A stretch of 64,000 nt of DNA from contig NZ_CP072378.1 in NCBI RefSeq assembly GCF_018128245.1, positions 620,001-684,000 of the forward strand, given 5' to 3'. Each line of letters starts with the position of its first letter. Position 1 is the stretch's first letter. Source of the stretch: Leptotrichia sp. oral taxon 221. GTDB taxonomy: Bacteria; Fusobacteriota; Fusobacteriia; Fusobacteriales; Leptotrichiaceae. A program made the position numbers and the translations under genes. Below the pieces are notes generated by a model that ran no database searches, was not told where the DNA came from, and worked only from the letters and a program-made list of their open reading frames with translations. Positions 37,002 through 47,335 of this stretch are shown piece by piece.

Positions 37002-40000
37002 ATGAGTATAAGAGATTTTGATAGTATTCAAATAAAATTAGCGTCACCTGAAAAGATTTTAGAGTGGTCTTATGGTGAAATAACAAAAGCAGAAACTATA
37101 AATTATAGAACATTAAAACCTGAAATGGACGGGTTATTTTGTGAAAAAATATTTGGACCATCAAAAGATTATGAATGTTCTTGTGGTAAATATAAAAGAA
37201 TGAGATATCAAGGTGTGGTTTGTGAAAAATGTGGTGTTGAAGTTACAACGGCTAAAGTAAGAAGAGAAAGAATGGGTCACATTAAATTGGCTACACCGAT
37301 TGCTCATATTTGGTATTCAAAAGGAACACCTAATAGAATGGGTCTTTTGTTAGGAATTAGTACAAAAGAATTGGAATCAGTGTTATATTTTTCAAGATAT
37401 ATAGTAACTGATAAAGGTGAAACAGAGCTTGAAAAAGGAAAAATTTTGACTGATAGAGAATATAGATTATATCAAAGTCAATATAAAAATGGATTTACTG
37501 CTAAAATGGGAGCAGAAGGAATCTTGAAATTGCTAGAAGAAATTGATTTACATGAATTAGAAAAAAAATTAGAATTAGAAATGGATACAGAAACTTCTTC
37601 ACAAAAGAGAAAAAAAGTAATTAAAAGATTAAAAATTGTAAGAGATTTGATAGTAGCAAATAATAGACCTGAATGGATGATTTTAACTGTATTGCCAGTT
37701 ATTCCTGCTGATTTGAGACCAATGGTTCAATTAGATGGTGGAAGATTTGCAACTTCTGATTTAAATGATTTGTATAGAAGAGTAATTAATAGAAATATTA
37801 GACTTAAAAAATTGATGTCAATTAATGCACCAGAAATTGTAATAAAAAATGAGAAAAGAATGTTGCAAGAAGCTGTGGATGCTTTAATTGATAATGGTAG
37901 AAGAGGAAAACCAGTTGTTACTCAAAATAATAGAGAATTAAAATCATTGTCAGATATGTTAAAAGGGAAACAAGGTAGATTTAGACAAAACTTATTAGGA
38001 AAAAGGGTTGATTATTCAGGAAGATCGGTTATCGTAGTAGGACCTAGCTTGAAAATGAATCAATGTGGGTTACCTAAAAAAATGGCATTGGAATTATATA
38101 AACCATTCTTAATGAGAGAATTAGTTAAAAGAGAATTAGCTTCAAATATTAAAGTTGCTAAAAAAATGGTTGAAGAAGAAGATGAAAATGTATGGGAATT
38201 GATTGAAGAAATTATTAAAAATCATCCAGTTCTATTAAACCGTGCCCCAACATTACATAGATTGTCAATTCAAGCATTTGAACCAATTTTAATTGAAGGG
38301 AAAGCTATTAGATTACATCCGTTAGTATGTTCTGCATTTAATGCGGATTTCGATGGTGACCAAATGGCAGTTCACTTGGTATTATCACAAGAAGCACAAA
38401 TGGAAGCAAAATTATTAATGTTGGCAACAAATAATATTATTGCACCTTCAAGTGGTAAACCAATTGCAGTACCTTCGCAAGATATGGTAATGGGATGTTA
38501 CTACATGACTAAAGAAAGAAAAGGCGAAAAAGGAGAAGGGAAATCATTCTCTAGTAAAAATCAATTAATAACAGCGTATCAAATTAAAGAAATTGGAACG
38601 CACGCTATTGTGAATGTAAGAATTGATGGAGAAATGGTAAAAACTACTCCAGGAAGATTAATGTTTAATTTACTTTTACCTAAAGAAGTAAGATCTTATG
38701 ACAAAACTTTTGGTAAAAAAGAATTGGCAACATTAATAGCTGAATTATATAAAAGATATGGATTTGAGAAAACAGCTGAATTAATAGATAAATTGAAAAA
38801 CTTTGGATTCCATTACGGAACATTGGCGGGAATTACAGTTGGAATAGAAGATTTGGAAATTCCTGAAAGTAAAAAAGCAATATTAGAAAAAGCTGAAAAA
38901 GATGTAGCGGAAATTGAAGAACAATATAAAGCTGGAGATATTATCGATGAGGAAAGATATAGAAAAACAGTAAGTATTTGGTCTGAAGCTACAAATAAAG
39001 TAACAGCTGAAATGATGGGAAATCTTGATGAATTTAATCCAGTATTCATGATGGCAAACTCAGGAGCCAGAGGATCAGTTGCACAAATGAGACAATTAGG
39101 TGGAATGCGTGGATTGATGGCAGATACGCAAGGTAGAATCATTGAGGTACCAATTAAAGCGAACTTTAGAGAAGGGTTGAATATTTTGGAATTCTTCATG
39201 TCATCACATGGAGCTAGAAAAGGATTGGCGGATACGGCATTAAGAACAGCCGATTCAGGATATTTGACTCGTAGATTGGTTGACGTTTCACATGAAGTTA
39301 TTGTAAACCATGATGATTGTGGAAGTACTGGTGGAATTTTAGTTTCTGATTTGGTTGAAGCTGGGGAAGTAATTGAAAAATTATCAGAAAGAATTTATGG
39401 AAGATACTTATCTGAAGATTTAGTTTGTAATGGAGAAGTTATTGCTCCAAAAAATACTTTAGTAAAAGATGAGTTAATTAAGAAAATTGAAGAATTAGAT
39501 ATAAGAGAAGTAAGTATCAGATCTCCATTAACTTGTAAATTGGAAAAAGGTGTATGTAAAAAATGTTATGGATTAGACTTATCTAATCATAAAGAAATTT
39601 TAAAAGGGGAAGCAGTTGGAGTTATTGCAGCACAATCAATTGGGGAACCTGGTACACAGTTGACAATGCGTACATTCCATACAGGTGGAGTAGCAACAGC
39701 AGCTTCTGTTCAATCAGATTATAAAGCTGATATTGATGGAGTAGTTGAATTAAAAGGTATCGAAACATTAATTGATGATAAAGGTGAAGAATTAGTAGTT
39801 TCACAAACAGGAAGAGTAATTATAGGAACACATAGATATGAAATCCCATCTGGATCTATTTTAAAAGTAAAACAAGGTGAGAAAGTTAAAAAAGGACAAG
39901 TTTTAGTTGAATTTGATCCATATCAAGTACCTATTATTACATCTGAAGAAGGAAGAGCAGAATTTAGAGATATCTACGTAAGAGAAAATCCAGATATTAA

Positions 40001-41036
40001 ATATGGAGTTACTGAAAAAATTGCGATAAAACCAATTGAAAGTAATGATGTAAACCCTAGAATTATTATTTATAATGATGATAATAAAAAAGTTGCTGAA
40101 TATAATATTCCTTATAACGCTTATTTGATGATAAATGAAGGAGATCACGTTAAAAAAGGACAAATTATTACAAAAATCTTGAAAACTGGTGAAGGGAACA
40201 AAGATATTACTGGAGGTCTTCCTAGGGTACAAGAATTGTTTGAAGCTAGAAATCCAAAAGGGAAAGCAACATTATCAGAAGTGTCTGGTAGGGTAGTATT
40301 CTCAGATAAAAAGAAAAAAGGTATGAGATTGATACTTATTGAAGATCCAGAAACAGGAGAATTAATTAGAGAGTATACAGTTCCAGTTGGGGAACATTTA
40401 GTTGTTACTAATGAAATGATTATTGAAAAAGGTGCTAAAATAACTGATGGACCTGTATCACCACATGATATCTTGAAAATTAAAGGATTGGTAGCGGCAC
40501 AACAATTTATACTTGAATCAGTGCAACAAGTGTATAGAGAACAAGGAGTTTCGGTAAATGATAAACATATTGAAATTATCGTAAAACAAATGTTCCAAAA
40601 AATTAAGATTAAAGAACCTGGAGATTCATTATTCTTAGAAGAAGAATTAATCGATAAGAAAATTGTTGATAAAGAAAATGAAATCTTAATTTCAAAAGGT
40701 AAAAAACCAGCAACATATGAACCGGTAATTCAAGGTATTACTAAAGCAGCTGTAAATACAGAAAGCTTTATATCAGCATCTTCATTCCAAGAAACTACAA
40801 AAGTGCTTGCTAATGCAGCAGTTGAAGGAAAAATTGATAAGTTAGAAGGATTGAAAGAAAATGTAATTATAGGTAAGAAAATACCTGGAGGAACAGGATT
40901 TAAAGATTACAAATATTTAGATGCAACTTTGAAAAGTGATTTAGAAGCTGAGGCTGAAGCTGAAAAAATGGCGGCTGAATTATTAGAAAAAGAAAGTGAA
41001 GAAACCGAAGAAGTAGTTGAAACTACAGAAGAGTAA
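37002..41036 (+). CDS. rpoC: DNA-directed RNA polymerase subunit beta'
   Basis: A 1344-residue catalytic subunit. The N-terminal zinc ribbon [20 protein letters not shown], the active-site [12 protein letters not shown] near residue 448 (three Mg-binding Asp), the bridge-helix region and the second zinc site (CGSTGG...[13 protein letters not shown] near residues 770-855) are all visible. The C-terminus has an acidic tail of Glu/Thr. GAGGAGG precedes the ATG. gmk follows after 87 nt with a hairpin in the gap. Confidence 0.98.
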   Translation: MSIRDFDSIQIKLASPEKILEWSYGEITKAETINYRTLKPEMDGLFCEKIFGPSKDYECSCGKYKRMRYQGVVCEKCGVEVTTAKVRRERMGHIKLATPIAHIWYSKGTPNRMGLLLGISTKELESVLYFSRYIVTDKGETELEKGKILTDREYRLYQSQYKNGFTAKMGAEGILKLLEEIDLHELEKKLELEMDTETSSQKRKKVIKRLKIVRDLIVANNRPEWMILTVLPVIPADLRPMVQLDGGRFATSDLNDLYRRVINRNIRLKKLMSINAPEIVIKNEKRMLQEAVDALIDNGRRGKPVVTQNNRELKSLSDMLKGKQGRFRQNLLGKRVDYSGRSVIVVGPSLKMNQCGLPKKMALELYKPFLMRELVKRELASNIKVAKKMVEEEDENVWELIEEIIKNHPVLLNRAPTLHRLSIQAFEPILIEGKAIRLHPLVCSAFNADFDGDQMAVHLVLSQEAQMEAKLLMLATNNIIAPSSGKPIAVPSQDMVMGCYYMTKERKGEKGEGKSFSSKNQLITAYQIKEIGTHAIVNVRIDGEMVKTTPGRLMFNLLLPKEVRSYDKTFGKKELATLIAELYKRYGFEKTAELIDKLKNFGFHYGTLAGITVGIEDLEIPESKKAILEKAEKDVAEIEEQYKAGDIIDEERYRKTVSIWSEATNKVTAEMMGNLDEFNPVFMMANSGARGSVAQMRQLGGMRGLMADTQGRIIEVPIKANFREGLNILEFFMSSHGARKGLADTALRTADSGYLTRRLVDVSHEVIVNHDDCGSTGGILVSDLVEAGEVIEKLSERIYGRYLSEDLVCNGEVIAPKNTLVKDELIKKIEELDIREVSIRSPLTCKLEKGVCKKCYGLDLSNHKEILKGEAVGVIAAQSIGEPGTQLTMRTFHTGGVATAASVQSDYKADIDGVVELKGIETLIDDKGEELVVSQTGRVIIGTHRYEIPSGSILKVKQGEKVKKGQVLVEFDPYQVPIITSEEGRAEFRDIYVRENPDIKYGVTEKIAIKPIESNDVNPRIIIYNDDNKKVAEYNIPYNAYLMINEGDHVKKGQIITKILKTGEGNKDITGGLPRVQELFEARNPKGKATLSEVSGRVVFSDKKKKGMRLILIEDPETGELIREYTVPVGEHLVVTNEMIIEKGAKITDGPVSPHDILKIKGLVAAQQFILESVQQVYREQGVSVNDKHIEIIVKQMFQKIKIKEPGDSLFLEEELIDKKIVDKENEILISKGKKPATYEPVIQGITKAAVNTESFISASSFQETTKVLANAAVEGKIDKLEGLKENVIIGKKIPGGTGFKDYKYLDATLKSDLEAEAEAEKMAAELLEKESEETEEVVETTEE

Positions 41037-41048
41037 AAATAATAAAGT

Positions 41049-41083
41049 GAACAGGGAGATTTATAAAATAAATTTCCCTATTC
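41049..41083 (+). other. Hairpin between rpoC and gmk
   Basis: GAACAGGGA (41049-41057) with an ATTTAT/ATAAAT inner stem closes on CCCTATTC (41076-41083). There is no T-run after it, so it is more likely an mRNA processing or stabilising hairpin, or a weak terminator. Confidence 0.5.
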
Positions 41084-41123
41084 ATGTTAAAAATGAAGAT
41101 TTCTAATAATAGGAGGCTAAGTT

Positions 41124-41672
41124 ATGAAAAAAGGTAAGCTTGTGATAGTTTCTGGTCCAAGTGGTTCTGGGAAATCGACCGTAACAAAAATTGTAAAAGA
41201 TAGATTAAATATACCGTTATCAATATCTGCAACTACAAGGCAGCCAAGAGTTGGAGAAGTTGATGGAAAAGACTATTATTTTTTAACGACTGAAGAATTT
41301 GAAAATAAAATAAAAAATGATGAATTTTACGAATATGCAAATGTTCATGGAAATTATTACGGTACTTTGAAAAAGGTAGTGGAAGATAATTTAGACAAAG
41401 GATTGAATGTCATTTTGGAAATTGATGTTCAAGGAGCATTAATTGCAAAAGAAAAGAAAAAAGATGCAGTATTAGTATTTTTCAAAACTGAAAATATGGA
41501 AATTCTTGAAAATAGATTGAGAAATAGAAAAACAGATTCAGAAGAAGTGATAAAGACTCGTTTAGAGAATGCATTGAAAGAGTTGGAATATCAACCAAAA
41601 TATGATTATACAATAATAAATGTTGATATAGAAAAATCATGTGAAAAACTTATTAATATTATTAATGAGTAG
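41124..41672 (+). CDS. gmk: Guanylate kinase
   Basis: A 182-residue enzyme converting GMP to GDP with ATP. P-loop GPSGSGKSTV near residue 10, SATTRQPRVGEVDGKDYYF and the GMP-binding Tyr/Arg/Ser residues are standard. TAGGAGG precedes the ATG. rpoZ starts 11 nt after its stop, the common gmk-rpoZ pair linking guanine nucleotide supply with polymerase. Confidence 0.96.
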   Translation: MKKGKLVIVSGPSGSGKSTVTKIVKDRLNIPLSISATTRQPRVGEVDGKDYYFLTTEEFENKIKNDEFYEYANVHGNYYGTLKKVVEDNLDKGLNVILEIDVQGALIAKEKKKDAVLVFFKTENMEILENRLRNRKTDSEEVIKTRLENALKELEYQPKYDYTIINVDIEKSCEKLINIINE

Positions 41673-41682
41673 AGGAGAAATA

Positions 41683-41886
41683 ATGAAAAGAAAAAAAATA
41701 ACAATAGATGAATTATTAGAAAAAATGCCTAATAAATATGAATTGGCTATTATTTCTGGGAAAATTGCAAAAAAAGAATTTATGAAGGGTTGTAATAAAT
41801 CTGAAATAATGGACAATGTTTTTGATGACATAATGAATGATGAAGTTGTAGTTATTAATGAAGAAACTATAAAAGATGATGAATAA
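41683..41886 (+). CDS. rpoZ: DNA-directed RNA polymerase subunit omega
   Basis: A 67-residue protein beginning MKRKKITIDELLEKMPNKYELAIISGKIAKK, the omega fold that clamps beta'. ATG 41683 follows AGGAG by 6 nt; the open frame from 41641 would overlap gmk and lacks a ribosome site. The tail is acidic (DDIMNDEVVVINEETIKDDE). Its place after gmk supports the call. Confidence 0.9.
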   Translation: MKRKKITIDELLEKMPNKYELAIISGKIAKKEFMKGCNKSEIMDNVFDDIMNDEVVVINEETIKDDE

Positions 41887-42077
41887 AAATCGATAAATAA
41901 TTAAATTTTCAAATCTATAATTAAAAAATTTTAAGACTTGCTGTCCCTAAAATTCTAATTTTATTAAATAAAGAAAATTAATTATATAAAAAATAGATAT
42001 TTGATTAAAGATTTATTTGATTAATGAATAAATAAAAAAATAATATACTAGAATTTTCCAATAAAATATTTGAGGAA
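41887..42077. other. AT-rich intergenic stretch before the dnaG promoter
   Basis: No gene seen. A 10-base direct repeat ATTTGATTAA occurs twice, 16 nt apart, at about 41999 and 42015. Otherwise only short AT-rich inverted repeats. Confidence 0.4.
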
Positions 42078-42105
42078 TTGTTTTTTTGTAAATTTGTGGT
42101 ATAAT
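42078..42105 (+). promoter_or_regulatory. Promoter of the dnaG-rpoD unit
   Basis: TTGTTT (42078-42083), 16-nt spacer ending TGG, TATAAT (42100-42105). It predicts a leader of about 145 nt before dnaG. Confidence 0.65.
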
Positions 42106-42207
42106 TAAGATTAGAGGATAAGAATTATAAATTTAAATTGACTTGAGTATATATCTTATAAAATTTATGAAATATGTTGCCATTAATTAGAAATTTTAAT
42201 CAGAGAA

Positions 42208-42260
42208 AGGGAGGGGAGATTTTTATAAAAAATTGAATTTTATAAAAATTCTAAAACATG
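42208..42260 (+). promoter_or_regulatory. Shine-Dalgarno and start codon separated by a hairpin (dnaG)
   Basis: AGGGAGGGGAG (42208-42218) is followed directly by ATTTTTATAAAA (42219-42230), a 7-nt loop and its exact complement TTTTATAAAAAT (42238-42249), then 8 nt and ATG 42258. Linear gap 39 nt, folded gap 8 nt. Confidence 0.7.
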
Positions 42261-44276
42261 AAATACCAGAAAGAAGAGATTGAAAAGTTTATTGAAGCTT
42301 TGGATATAGTTGAAGTTATAGGCGAGTATGTAAATTTAAAAAAGGTAGGTTCGAACTATAAGGGGCTTTCTCCTTTTAAAGATGAGAGGACGCCGTCGTT
42401 TGTAGTTAGTCCAGTAAAAGGAATTTTTAAAGATTTTAGTACAGGAATTGGTGGAAATGCTGTAAGTTTTTATATGAAGATAAATGACTTGAGCTTTATT
42501 GAAGCTGTGGAGGAACTAGCTCAAAAATATAATATTCCATTAAGTGCTAATAAAAATTATCAAATGTATTATAAAAAAGACTTTGAAGTTTATTATAGCA
42601 TTATGGAAGAAGCTTTGTCTTTTTTTAAAGAGAATATAAAAAAATCAGAAAAAGCTATAAAATATATGGATGAGAGAGGTTTTTTTACAGAAGATATAGA
42701 AATTTATGAAATAGGATTTTCGCTAAATGGTAAGGATAGCTTGTTTAAGTATTTGATAGAAAAAGGATACAACGAGAAGGATATTTTAGATTTAAATTTA
42801 GCAAAAACTAATTACGAGGGAGAAATTTTTGATACTTTTAGAAATAGAATAATGTTCCCAATTTACAATAGTTCTAAGAGAGTTGTTGCATTTGGAGGAA
42901 GAATAATTGATGAGAGCATTTCTAAGAGGGCACCAAAATATTTGAACTCTTCTGATACGAAAATTTTTACTAAAGGTATAGAACTTTTTGGACTAAAAGA
43001 AAAAGCTAGGATTATAAAAGAAAAAGGCTACGCAATCCTTATGGAAGGGTATTTAGATGTTTTAAGAGCTTATAAAAATGGTTTTTTTAATTCTGTTGCA
43101 AGTTTGGGGACAGCTTTTACAAAACAACAGGCTATGTTAATAAAAAGATATACAGAAAATGTTGTTATATCATATGATAACGATGAAGCTGGAAAAGAAG
43201 CTGTAACAAAGGCTGGAATGATTTTGCAGGAAAATGGTTTTAAAATTAAGTGCATCGTTATGGGGGATAATGTAAAAGAAAAAGATCCAGATGAGTTTAT
43301 GAAAGCTCACGGAAAAGAAGGATTTGTAAGAGCATTAAAGGAATCAAAAGATTTTTTTGATTTTTTGTATGTAAAGTATACGAAGAATTTAGATTTGAAT
43401 GACAGATTAACCAAAAGAAATGTAGTACAACAATTTAAGCAATATTTTAAAATATTGCCAGAAATTGATAAAGTTTTTTATGCAGAAAAATTAGCTGAAA
43501 GACTTAATATAAAAGAAGAAGTTATATTAAGAGAATATGATTTTTCAGGGACTTTTAGAGAAGAAGAAAATATTTCTTCAGAAAATAGAGAGAAAAATTA
43601 TAATAAAAAAAATAAAGAAAAAATCAATAAATATAGTAAAATTCAAGAAGAAACGATAAAAAAAGTAGAAAATAAACTTATGGGGAATTTTCTTTATGAA
43701 GAATTAGAAAAGAGTACTTTAAAATATTTATTGAAATATTATTTTGACAAAAATGGAAAATGTGATAAATTGATGAACAAGAAATTTACTACTTCAAGAT
43801 ATGTAAAAATATTTGAAAATTTAAAAGAATTTGATTTTAATTTTAAAAAGATTCAAATAGAATTGGAAAAAGAGGAAGTAGAGAAATTAAACAAAGTTCG
43901 GCTTGATGAGTTAAAGTTATTAAAAAAAGAGATTATAAGCATTGAGATGGATGTTGGAATAATGATTGATGATAGGGATAGATATTTTAGAGAAATTTAT
44001 ACGAGCTGGATAAAAAGAATTATAAAAAATAGAATTGAAGAATTAAAAGAGAAAAAAGAAACTTTGAAAGAGGAAATTGAAAAGTTAGAATTACAAGGCT
44101 TAAATTCAGAAGATTCGAAATATCGGGAGTATAAAGTAAAGTTAGGGAAAGTACTAGAAAAACAGGTTAAATATCGAATGTTGGGATTGAAGTGCAGTCC
44201 TGATAAGTTAAATGATGAAGTTATCAATGAAATAGAAACAGAAATAAATATTAATGAATTCAATTATATCAATTAA
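42258..44276 (+). CDS. dnaG: DNA primase DnaG (zinc ligands missing)
   Basis: A 672-residue primase for replication. The N-terminal CHC2-type domain (residues 1-95) is recognisable from KGLSPFKDERTPSFVVSP, but the four usual zinc ligands are replaced: Ser38, Lys41, Asp59 and Thr62. The TOPRIM domain follows (EGYLDVLRAYKNGF, YDNDEAGKEA, DPDEFM, about residues 260-350). The C-terminal ~250 residues, which should contact DnaB, are Lys/Glu-rich and helical, including a probable coiled coil near 540-620. The start relies on a ribosome site brought near by a hairpin. It is first in the macromolecular synthesis unit dnaG-rpoD. Confidence 0.93.
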   Translation: MKYQKEEIEKFIEALDIVEVIGEYVNLKKVGSNYKGLSPFKDERTPSFVVSPVKGIFKDFSTGIGGNAVSFYMKINDLSFIEAVEELAQKYNIPLSANKNYQMYYKKDFEVYYSIMEEALSFFKENIKKSEKAIKYMDERGFFTEDIEIYEIGFSLNGKDSLFKYLIEKGYNEKDILDLNLAKTNYEGEIFDTFRNRIMFPIYNSSKRVVAFGGRIIDESISKRAPKYLNSSDTKIFTKGIELFGLKEKARIIKEKGYAILMEGYLDVLRAYKNGFFNSVASLGTAFTKQQAMLIKRYTENVVISYDNDEAGKEAVTKAGMILQENGFKIKCIVMGDNVKEKDPDEFMKAHGKEGFVRALKESKDFFDFLYVKYTKNLDLNDRLTKRNVVQQFKQYFKILPEIDKVFYAEKLAERLNIKEEVILREYDFSGTFREEENISSENREKNYNKKNKEKINKYSKIQEETIKKVENKLMGNFLYEELEKSTLKYLLKYYFDKNGKCDKLMNKKFTTSRYVKIFENLKEFDFNFKKIQIELEKEEVEKLNKVRLDELKLLKKEIISIEMDVGIMIDDRDRYFREIYTSWIKRIIKNRIEELKEKKETLKEEIEKLELQGLNSEDSKYREYKVKLGKVLEKQVKYRMLGLKCSPDKLNDEVINEIETEININEFNYIN

Positions 44277-44288
44277 GGAGACAAAGTT

Positions 44289-45470
44289 ATGTCTGAAAAA
44301 AAGGGAACGTTAAAAAATAGTCTCACCAATTTTATAAAACAAGCAAGAGAGCAGAAAGTAGCTAGTTACGAAGAAATCAATGAAATTTTATCTGTAGGTT
44401 TTTCCACTGATAAAATTGATCAATTTATAAAAAAATTAACAGATGACGGTGTTCAAATAGTTGATACTATTAAAGAAAAAGAAATGTTGTTAAAAGTACC
44501 TGATTCCTTAGAAGAAATAGAAAAATTAGAATTGAATGATTTTGAAGAAGATGCTCATGATAAATTTGTTGAAAGTGAAATTGATGAAACAGAAGTAGAT
44601 AAATTATTAAAAGCAGATTTAATGAAAATGGCTGAAAGCATGGATGTAGATGAGCCAATAAAAATGTACTTAAGAGAAATTGGTCAAATACCTTTGTTAA
44701 GTTACGAAGAAGAAATTGAGTATGCGCAAAGAGTTTTAGAAGGCGATGAAGAAGCTAAACAAAAATTGATCGAATCAAATTTAAGATTAGTTGTAAGTAT
44801 TGCAAAAAAACATACTAATAGAGGTTTGAAAATGCTTGATTTAATTCAAGAAGGAAATATGGGATTGATGAAAGCTGTTGAAAAATTTGAGTATGAAAAA
44901 GGATTTAAGTTTTCAACATATGCAACTTGGTGGATAAGACAGGCGATTACACGTGCGATTGCAGATCAAGGAAGAACGATAAGAATACCAGTTCATATGA
45001 TTGAGACAATAAATAAAATTAAAAAGGAAAGCAGAATAATTTTACAAGAAACTGGAAAAGAACCGACTGCAGAAGAATTGGCTGTAAAATTGGAAATACC
45101 AGTAGATAAAGTGAAAAATATTTTGGAAATGAATCAAGATCCGATTTCGCTTGAAACACCAGTAGGTAGTGAAGAAGACAGTGAATTAGGTGATTTTGTT
45201 GAGGATGATAAATTTGCAAATCCATATGATGCAACAACAAGGGTATTGTTGAAGGAACAATTAGATGAAGTATTGAAAACATTGAATGAAAGAGAAGAAA
45301 AAGTTTTAAGATACAGATATGGTCTTGATGATGGTTCGCAAAAAACATTGGAAGAAGTAGGAAAAATCTTTAATGTTACAAGAGAGCGTATTAGACAAAT
45401 TGAAGTTAAGGCTTTGAGAAAATTGAGACATCCAAGTAGAAGAAAAAAATTAGAGGATTATAGGAGCTAA
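44289..45470 (+). CDS. rpoD: RNA polymerase primary sigma factor (sigma-70)
   Basis: A 393-residue housekeeping sigma factor. Region 1.1 (residues 1-65), region 1.2 ([22 protein letters not shown] near 120), region 2 ([41 protein letters not shown]), region 3 and region 4 ([21 protein letters not shown]-type, [20 protein letters not shown]) are complete. Length is typical of the short Firmicutes SigA. It follows dnaG by 12 nt with AAGGAG before the ATG. The stop lies inside an 8-bp hairpin at 45462-45487. Confidence 0.97.
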   Translation: MSEKKGTLKNSLTNFIKQAREQKVASYEEINEILSVGFSTDKIDQFIKKLTDDGVQIVDTIKEKEMLLKVPDSLEEIEKLELNDFEEDAHDKFVESEIDETEVDKLLKADLMKMAESMDVDEPIKMYLREIGQIPLLSYEEEIEYAQRVLEGDEEAKQKLIESNLRLVVSIAKKHTNRGLKMLDLIQEGNMGLMKAVEKFEYEKGFKFSTYATWWIRQAITRAIADQGRTIRIPVHMIETINKIKKESRIILQETGKEPTAEELAVKLEIPVDKVKNILEMNQDPISLETPVGSEEDSELGDFVEDDKFANPYDATTRVLLKEQLDEVLKTLNEREEKVLRYRYGLDDGSQKTLEEVGKIFNVTRERIRQIEVKALRKLRHPSRRKKLEDYRS

Positions 45471-45487
45471 GTGGATAACTAGCTCCT
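45462..45487 (+). terminator. Hairpin overlapping the rpoD stop codon (weak terminator)
   Basis: AGGAGCTA (45462-45469) pairs with TAGCTCCT (45480-45487), 10-nt loop, followed by TTGTCTTCATT. The T-run is poor, so partial termination or a mRNA-end function is likely. Confidence 0.5.
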
Positions 45488-45530
45488 TTGTCTTCATTAG
45501 GGAAAATTTGTTGGAAAAAAAGAGGTAAGT

Positions 45531-46475
45531 ATGATAAAGAGAATAATGGAAGATATTAGAAAAAAGGGAAATTATAGTTTTGAAAAAATAATAGAGCAAA
45601 ATAGTTTGTCAGATGATGATTTTTTTGAACTTTTAAAGATGATTCATTTGGAAAATATTCCTGAAGTAAGAACATCTGTGGATGGACAAGATTTTATAAT
45701 GCTTGAGAATGAGAATTTTTATGTAGAAGAAAAAGATACAATTAAATATTATTTGGAAGAAATTAAAGAAAAATATGAAGATTTAAAAGATAAAATTGAT
45801 GATAATGATATAGAGTTGATTGATAAATATTTAAAAGTTGCAGTTAAGGAAAGTTTGTTGTATTCAAAATATGGATTTTCATTTTTGGATACAGTTCAAG
45901 AGGCTACGTTAGGTGTTTTGTCTAGCTTTAATTATTATGATCAAATAAAAGAAATCACGAAAACTCCAGAAGAATTTATAAAAAATTTTGCAATAAAATA
46001 TATTTTAGAGTTTCAAAAAAACATGTTAAAAGATATTAAATCTTCAGAATTATCGTATATTTTGTATTTGAAAGTAAAATTGGATAAGGAAATGGGGCAT
46101 TCAATTGATGAAATATGTAAACAAATGAATGTGACAAAAGAGTATATTCATGATTTGGAAAATTTATTTGAAAATGTTGAATTGGAAGAATTAATTCAAA
46201 GTGAGGAAATATTTAAGAAGGCTGATAAAATTACTCAAATGTATATTTTGGAAAATATACCGAAAAAGCTGAATTATATTGATGAGAGAATTCTAGTTAT
46301 GACGTATGGATTAGAAGATAAAGTTTATGATGAAAAAGAAATTTCAAAGGCTTTAAATATTTCTAAACATAACGTTAATATTTTGAAGGAGAAGGCATTG
46401 AGTAAATTATCAATTGATTTGTTACAAAATGATTTTACGAGTGCTAGTGAAGAAATGGATTATACCGTAAATTAA
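45531..46475 (+). CDS. Degenerate sigma-70 paralogue, function unknown
   Basis: A 314-residue protein that keeps the order of a primary sigma factor but with decayed contact residues. Residues 1-45 resemble region 1.1; DTIKYYLEEI (near 68) matches region 1.2 [30 protein letters not shown] and FLDTVQEATLGVLSSF (near 105-140) match region 2; IDERILVMTYGLEDKVYDEK (near 255) and ISKALNISKHNVNILKEKAL match region 4. The aromatic and basic residues of 2.3-2.4 (YATWWIRQ) and the -35-reading helix (TRERIRQIE) are replaced. It follows rpoD by 60 nt with AGAGGT before the ATG. It could be a polymerase-binding regulator or a sigma factor for unusual promoters. Confidence 0.7.
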   Translation: MIKRIMEDIRKKGNYSFEKIIEQNSLSDDDFFELLKMIHLENIPEVRTSVDGQDFIMLENENFYVEEKDTIKYYLEEIKEKYEDLKDKIDDNDIELIDKYLKVAVKESLLYSKYGFSFLDTVQEATLGVLSSFNYYDQIKEITKTPEEFIKNFAIKYILEFQKNMLKDIKSSELSYILYLKVKLDKEMGHSIDEICKQMNVTKEYIHDLENLFENVELEELIQSEEIFKKADKITQMYILENIPKKLNYIDERILVMTYGLEDKVYDEKEISKALNISKHNVNILKEKALSKLSIDLLQNDFTSASEEMDYTVN

Positions 46476-46515
46476 TAACGGATACAAAAATGTATTGAAG
46501 ATGAAGGAGAACGAG

Positions 46516-47328
46516 ATGAGATTAAGGGATATAATAGGAGAGTTGGAAACTTTGTATCATCCTAAAATTGCGGAAGATTGGGACAATGTTGGGTTATTAG
46601 TTGGAGATGAAAATAGAGATATTAATAAAATGTTGTTTTGTTTAGATTTGACGGAGAAAGCTGTAGATGAAGCTGTTGAAAAAGGAGTGGACTTGATAAT
46701 TTCACATCATCCAGCGATTTTTTCAGGAATGAAAAGAATAACAACTGAAAATCTTCAAGGAAGAAAAGTTTTAAAATTAATAGAAAATAAAATAGCAGTG
46801 TATTCGATACATACAAATTGTGATTTTGCAGCGAATGGATTGAATGATTTTGTATTTGAGAAATTAGAATTGAATGGAAATGTAGAAATTGTTAATCAAT
46901 ATGAATTTGATGAATATAATTTTAGAAAGAATAGAATCGATAGAATTCGTGGAGGATCTGTGAGAATAAAAACTTTAGATCATGAGATTACTTTACAAGT
47001 TTTAGTTGAAAAAATAAAATATCATTTAGGATTAGATTATGTGAGATTTGTTGGAGATAAAAATCGTAAGATTAGAAGAATCGGACTTGTAACTGGTGGA
47101 GGAAGTTCGTTTATGCATGATATTAAAGATAGAATTGATGTATTTTTGACAGGAGATTTGCGACATCATGAATCGCTTGATGCTTTAGAAGAAGGCGGAT
47201 TATTGGTAGATATAGGGCATTATGAAAGTGAGTATTTATTTGCGGATTTAATGGAACGAGAAATATCTAGATTTTTTGATGGAGAAATGATTAAATATTT
47301 TGGTGAAGAAGTATTTCAATTAGGATAA
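46516..47328 (+). CDS. NIF3-family dinuclear metal protein (YqfO-like)
   Basis: About 270 residues. It begins MRLRDIIGELETLYHPKIAEDWDNVGLLVGD and contains SHHPAIFSG and the C-terminal GDLRHHESLDALEEGGLLVDIGHYESE, which carry the metal-binding His/Asp/Glu residues. It lacks the middle PII-like insertion of longer members. The family is linked to GTP cyclohydrolase-like folds but its reaction is uncertain. ATG 46516 follows AAGGAG; the frame from TTG 46495 overlaps that site. A similar neighbour of rpoD is seen in many Firmicutes. Confidence 0.88.
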   Translation: MRLRDIIGELETLYHPKIAEDWDNVGLLVGDENRDINKMLFCLDLTEKAVDEAVEKGVDLIISHHPAIFSGMKRITTENLQGRKVLKLIENKIAVYSIHTNCDFAANGLNDFVFEKLELNGNVEIVNQYEFDEYNFRKNRIDRIRGGSVRIKTLDHEITLQVLVEKIKYHLGLDYVRFVGDKNRKIRRIGLVTGGGSSFMHDIKDRIDVFLTGDLRHHESLDALEEGGLLVDIGHYESEYLFADLMEREISRFFDGEMIKYFGEEVFQLG

Positions 47329-47335
47329 TTTTTTC

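Noticed and set aside
38813-39199. 128-codon minus-strand frame inside rpoC
   Set aside because: Fully inside a conserved essential gene, with no ribosome site or family resemblance.
41999-42024. Direct repeat ATTTGATTAA as an iteron or origin signal
   Set aside because: Only two copies in very AT-rich DNA, with no DnaA boxes or replication gene beside it.
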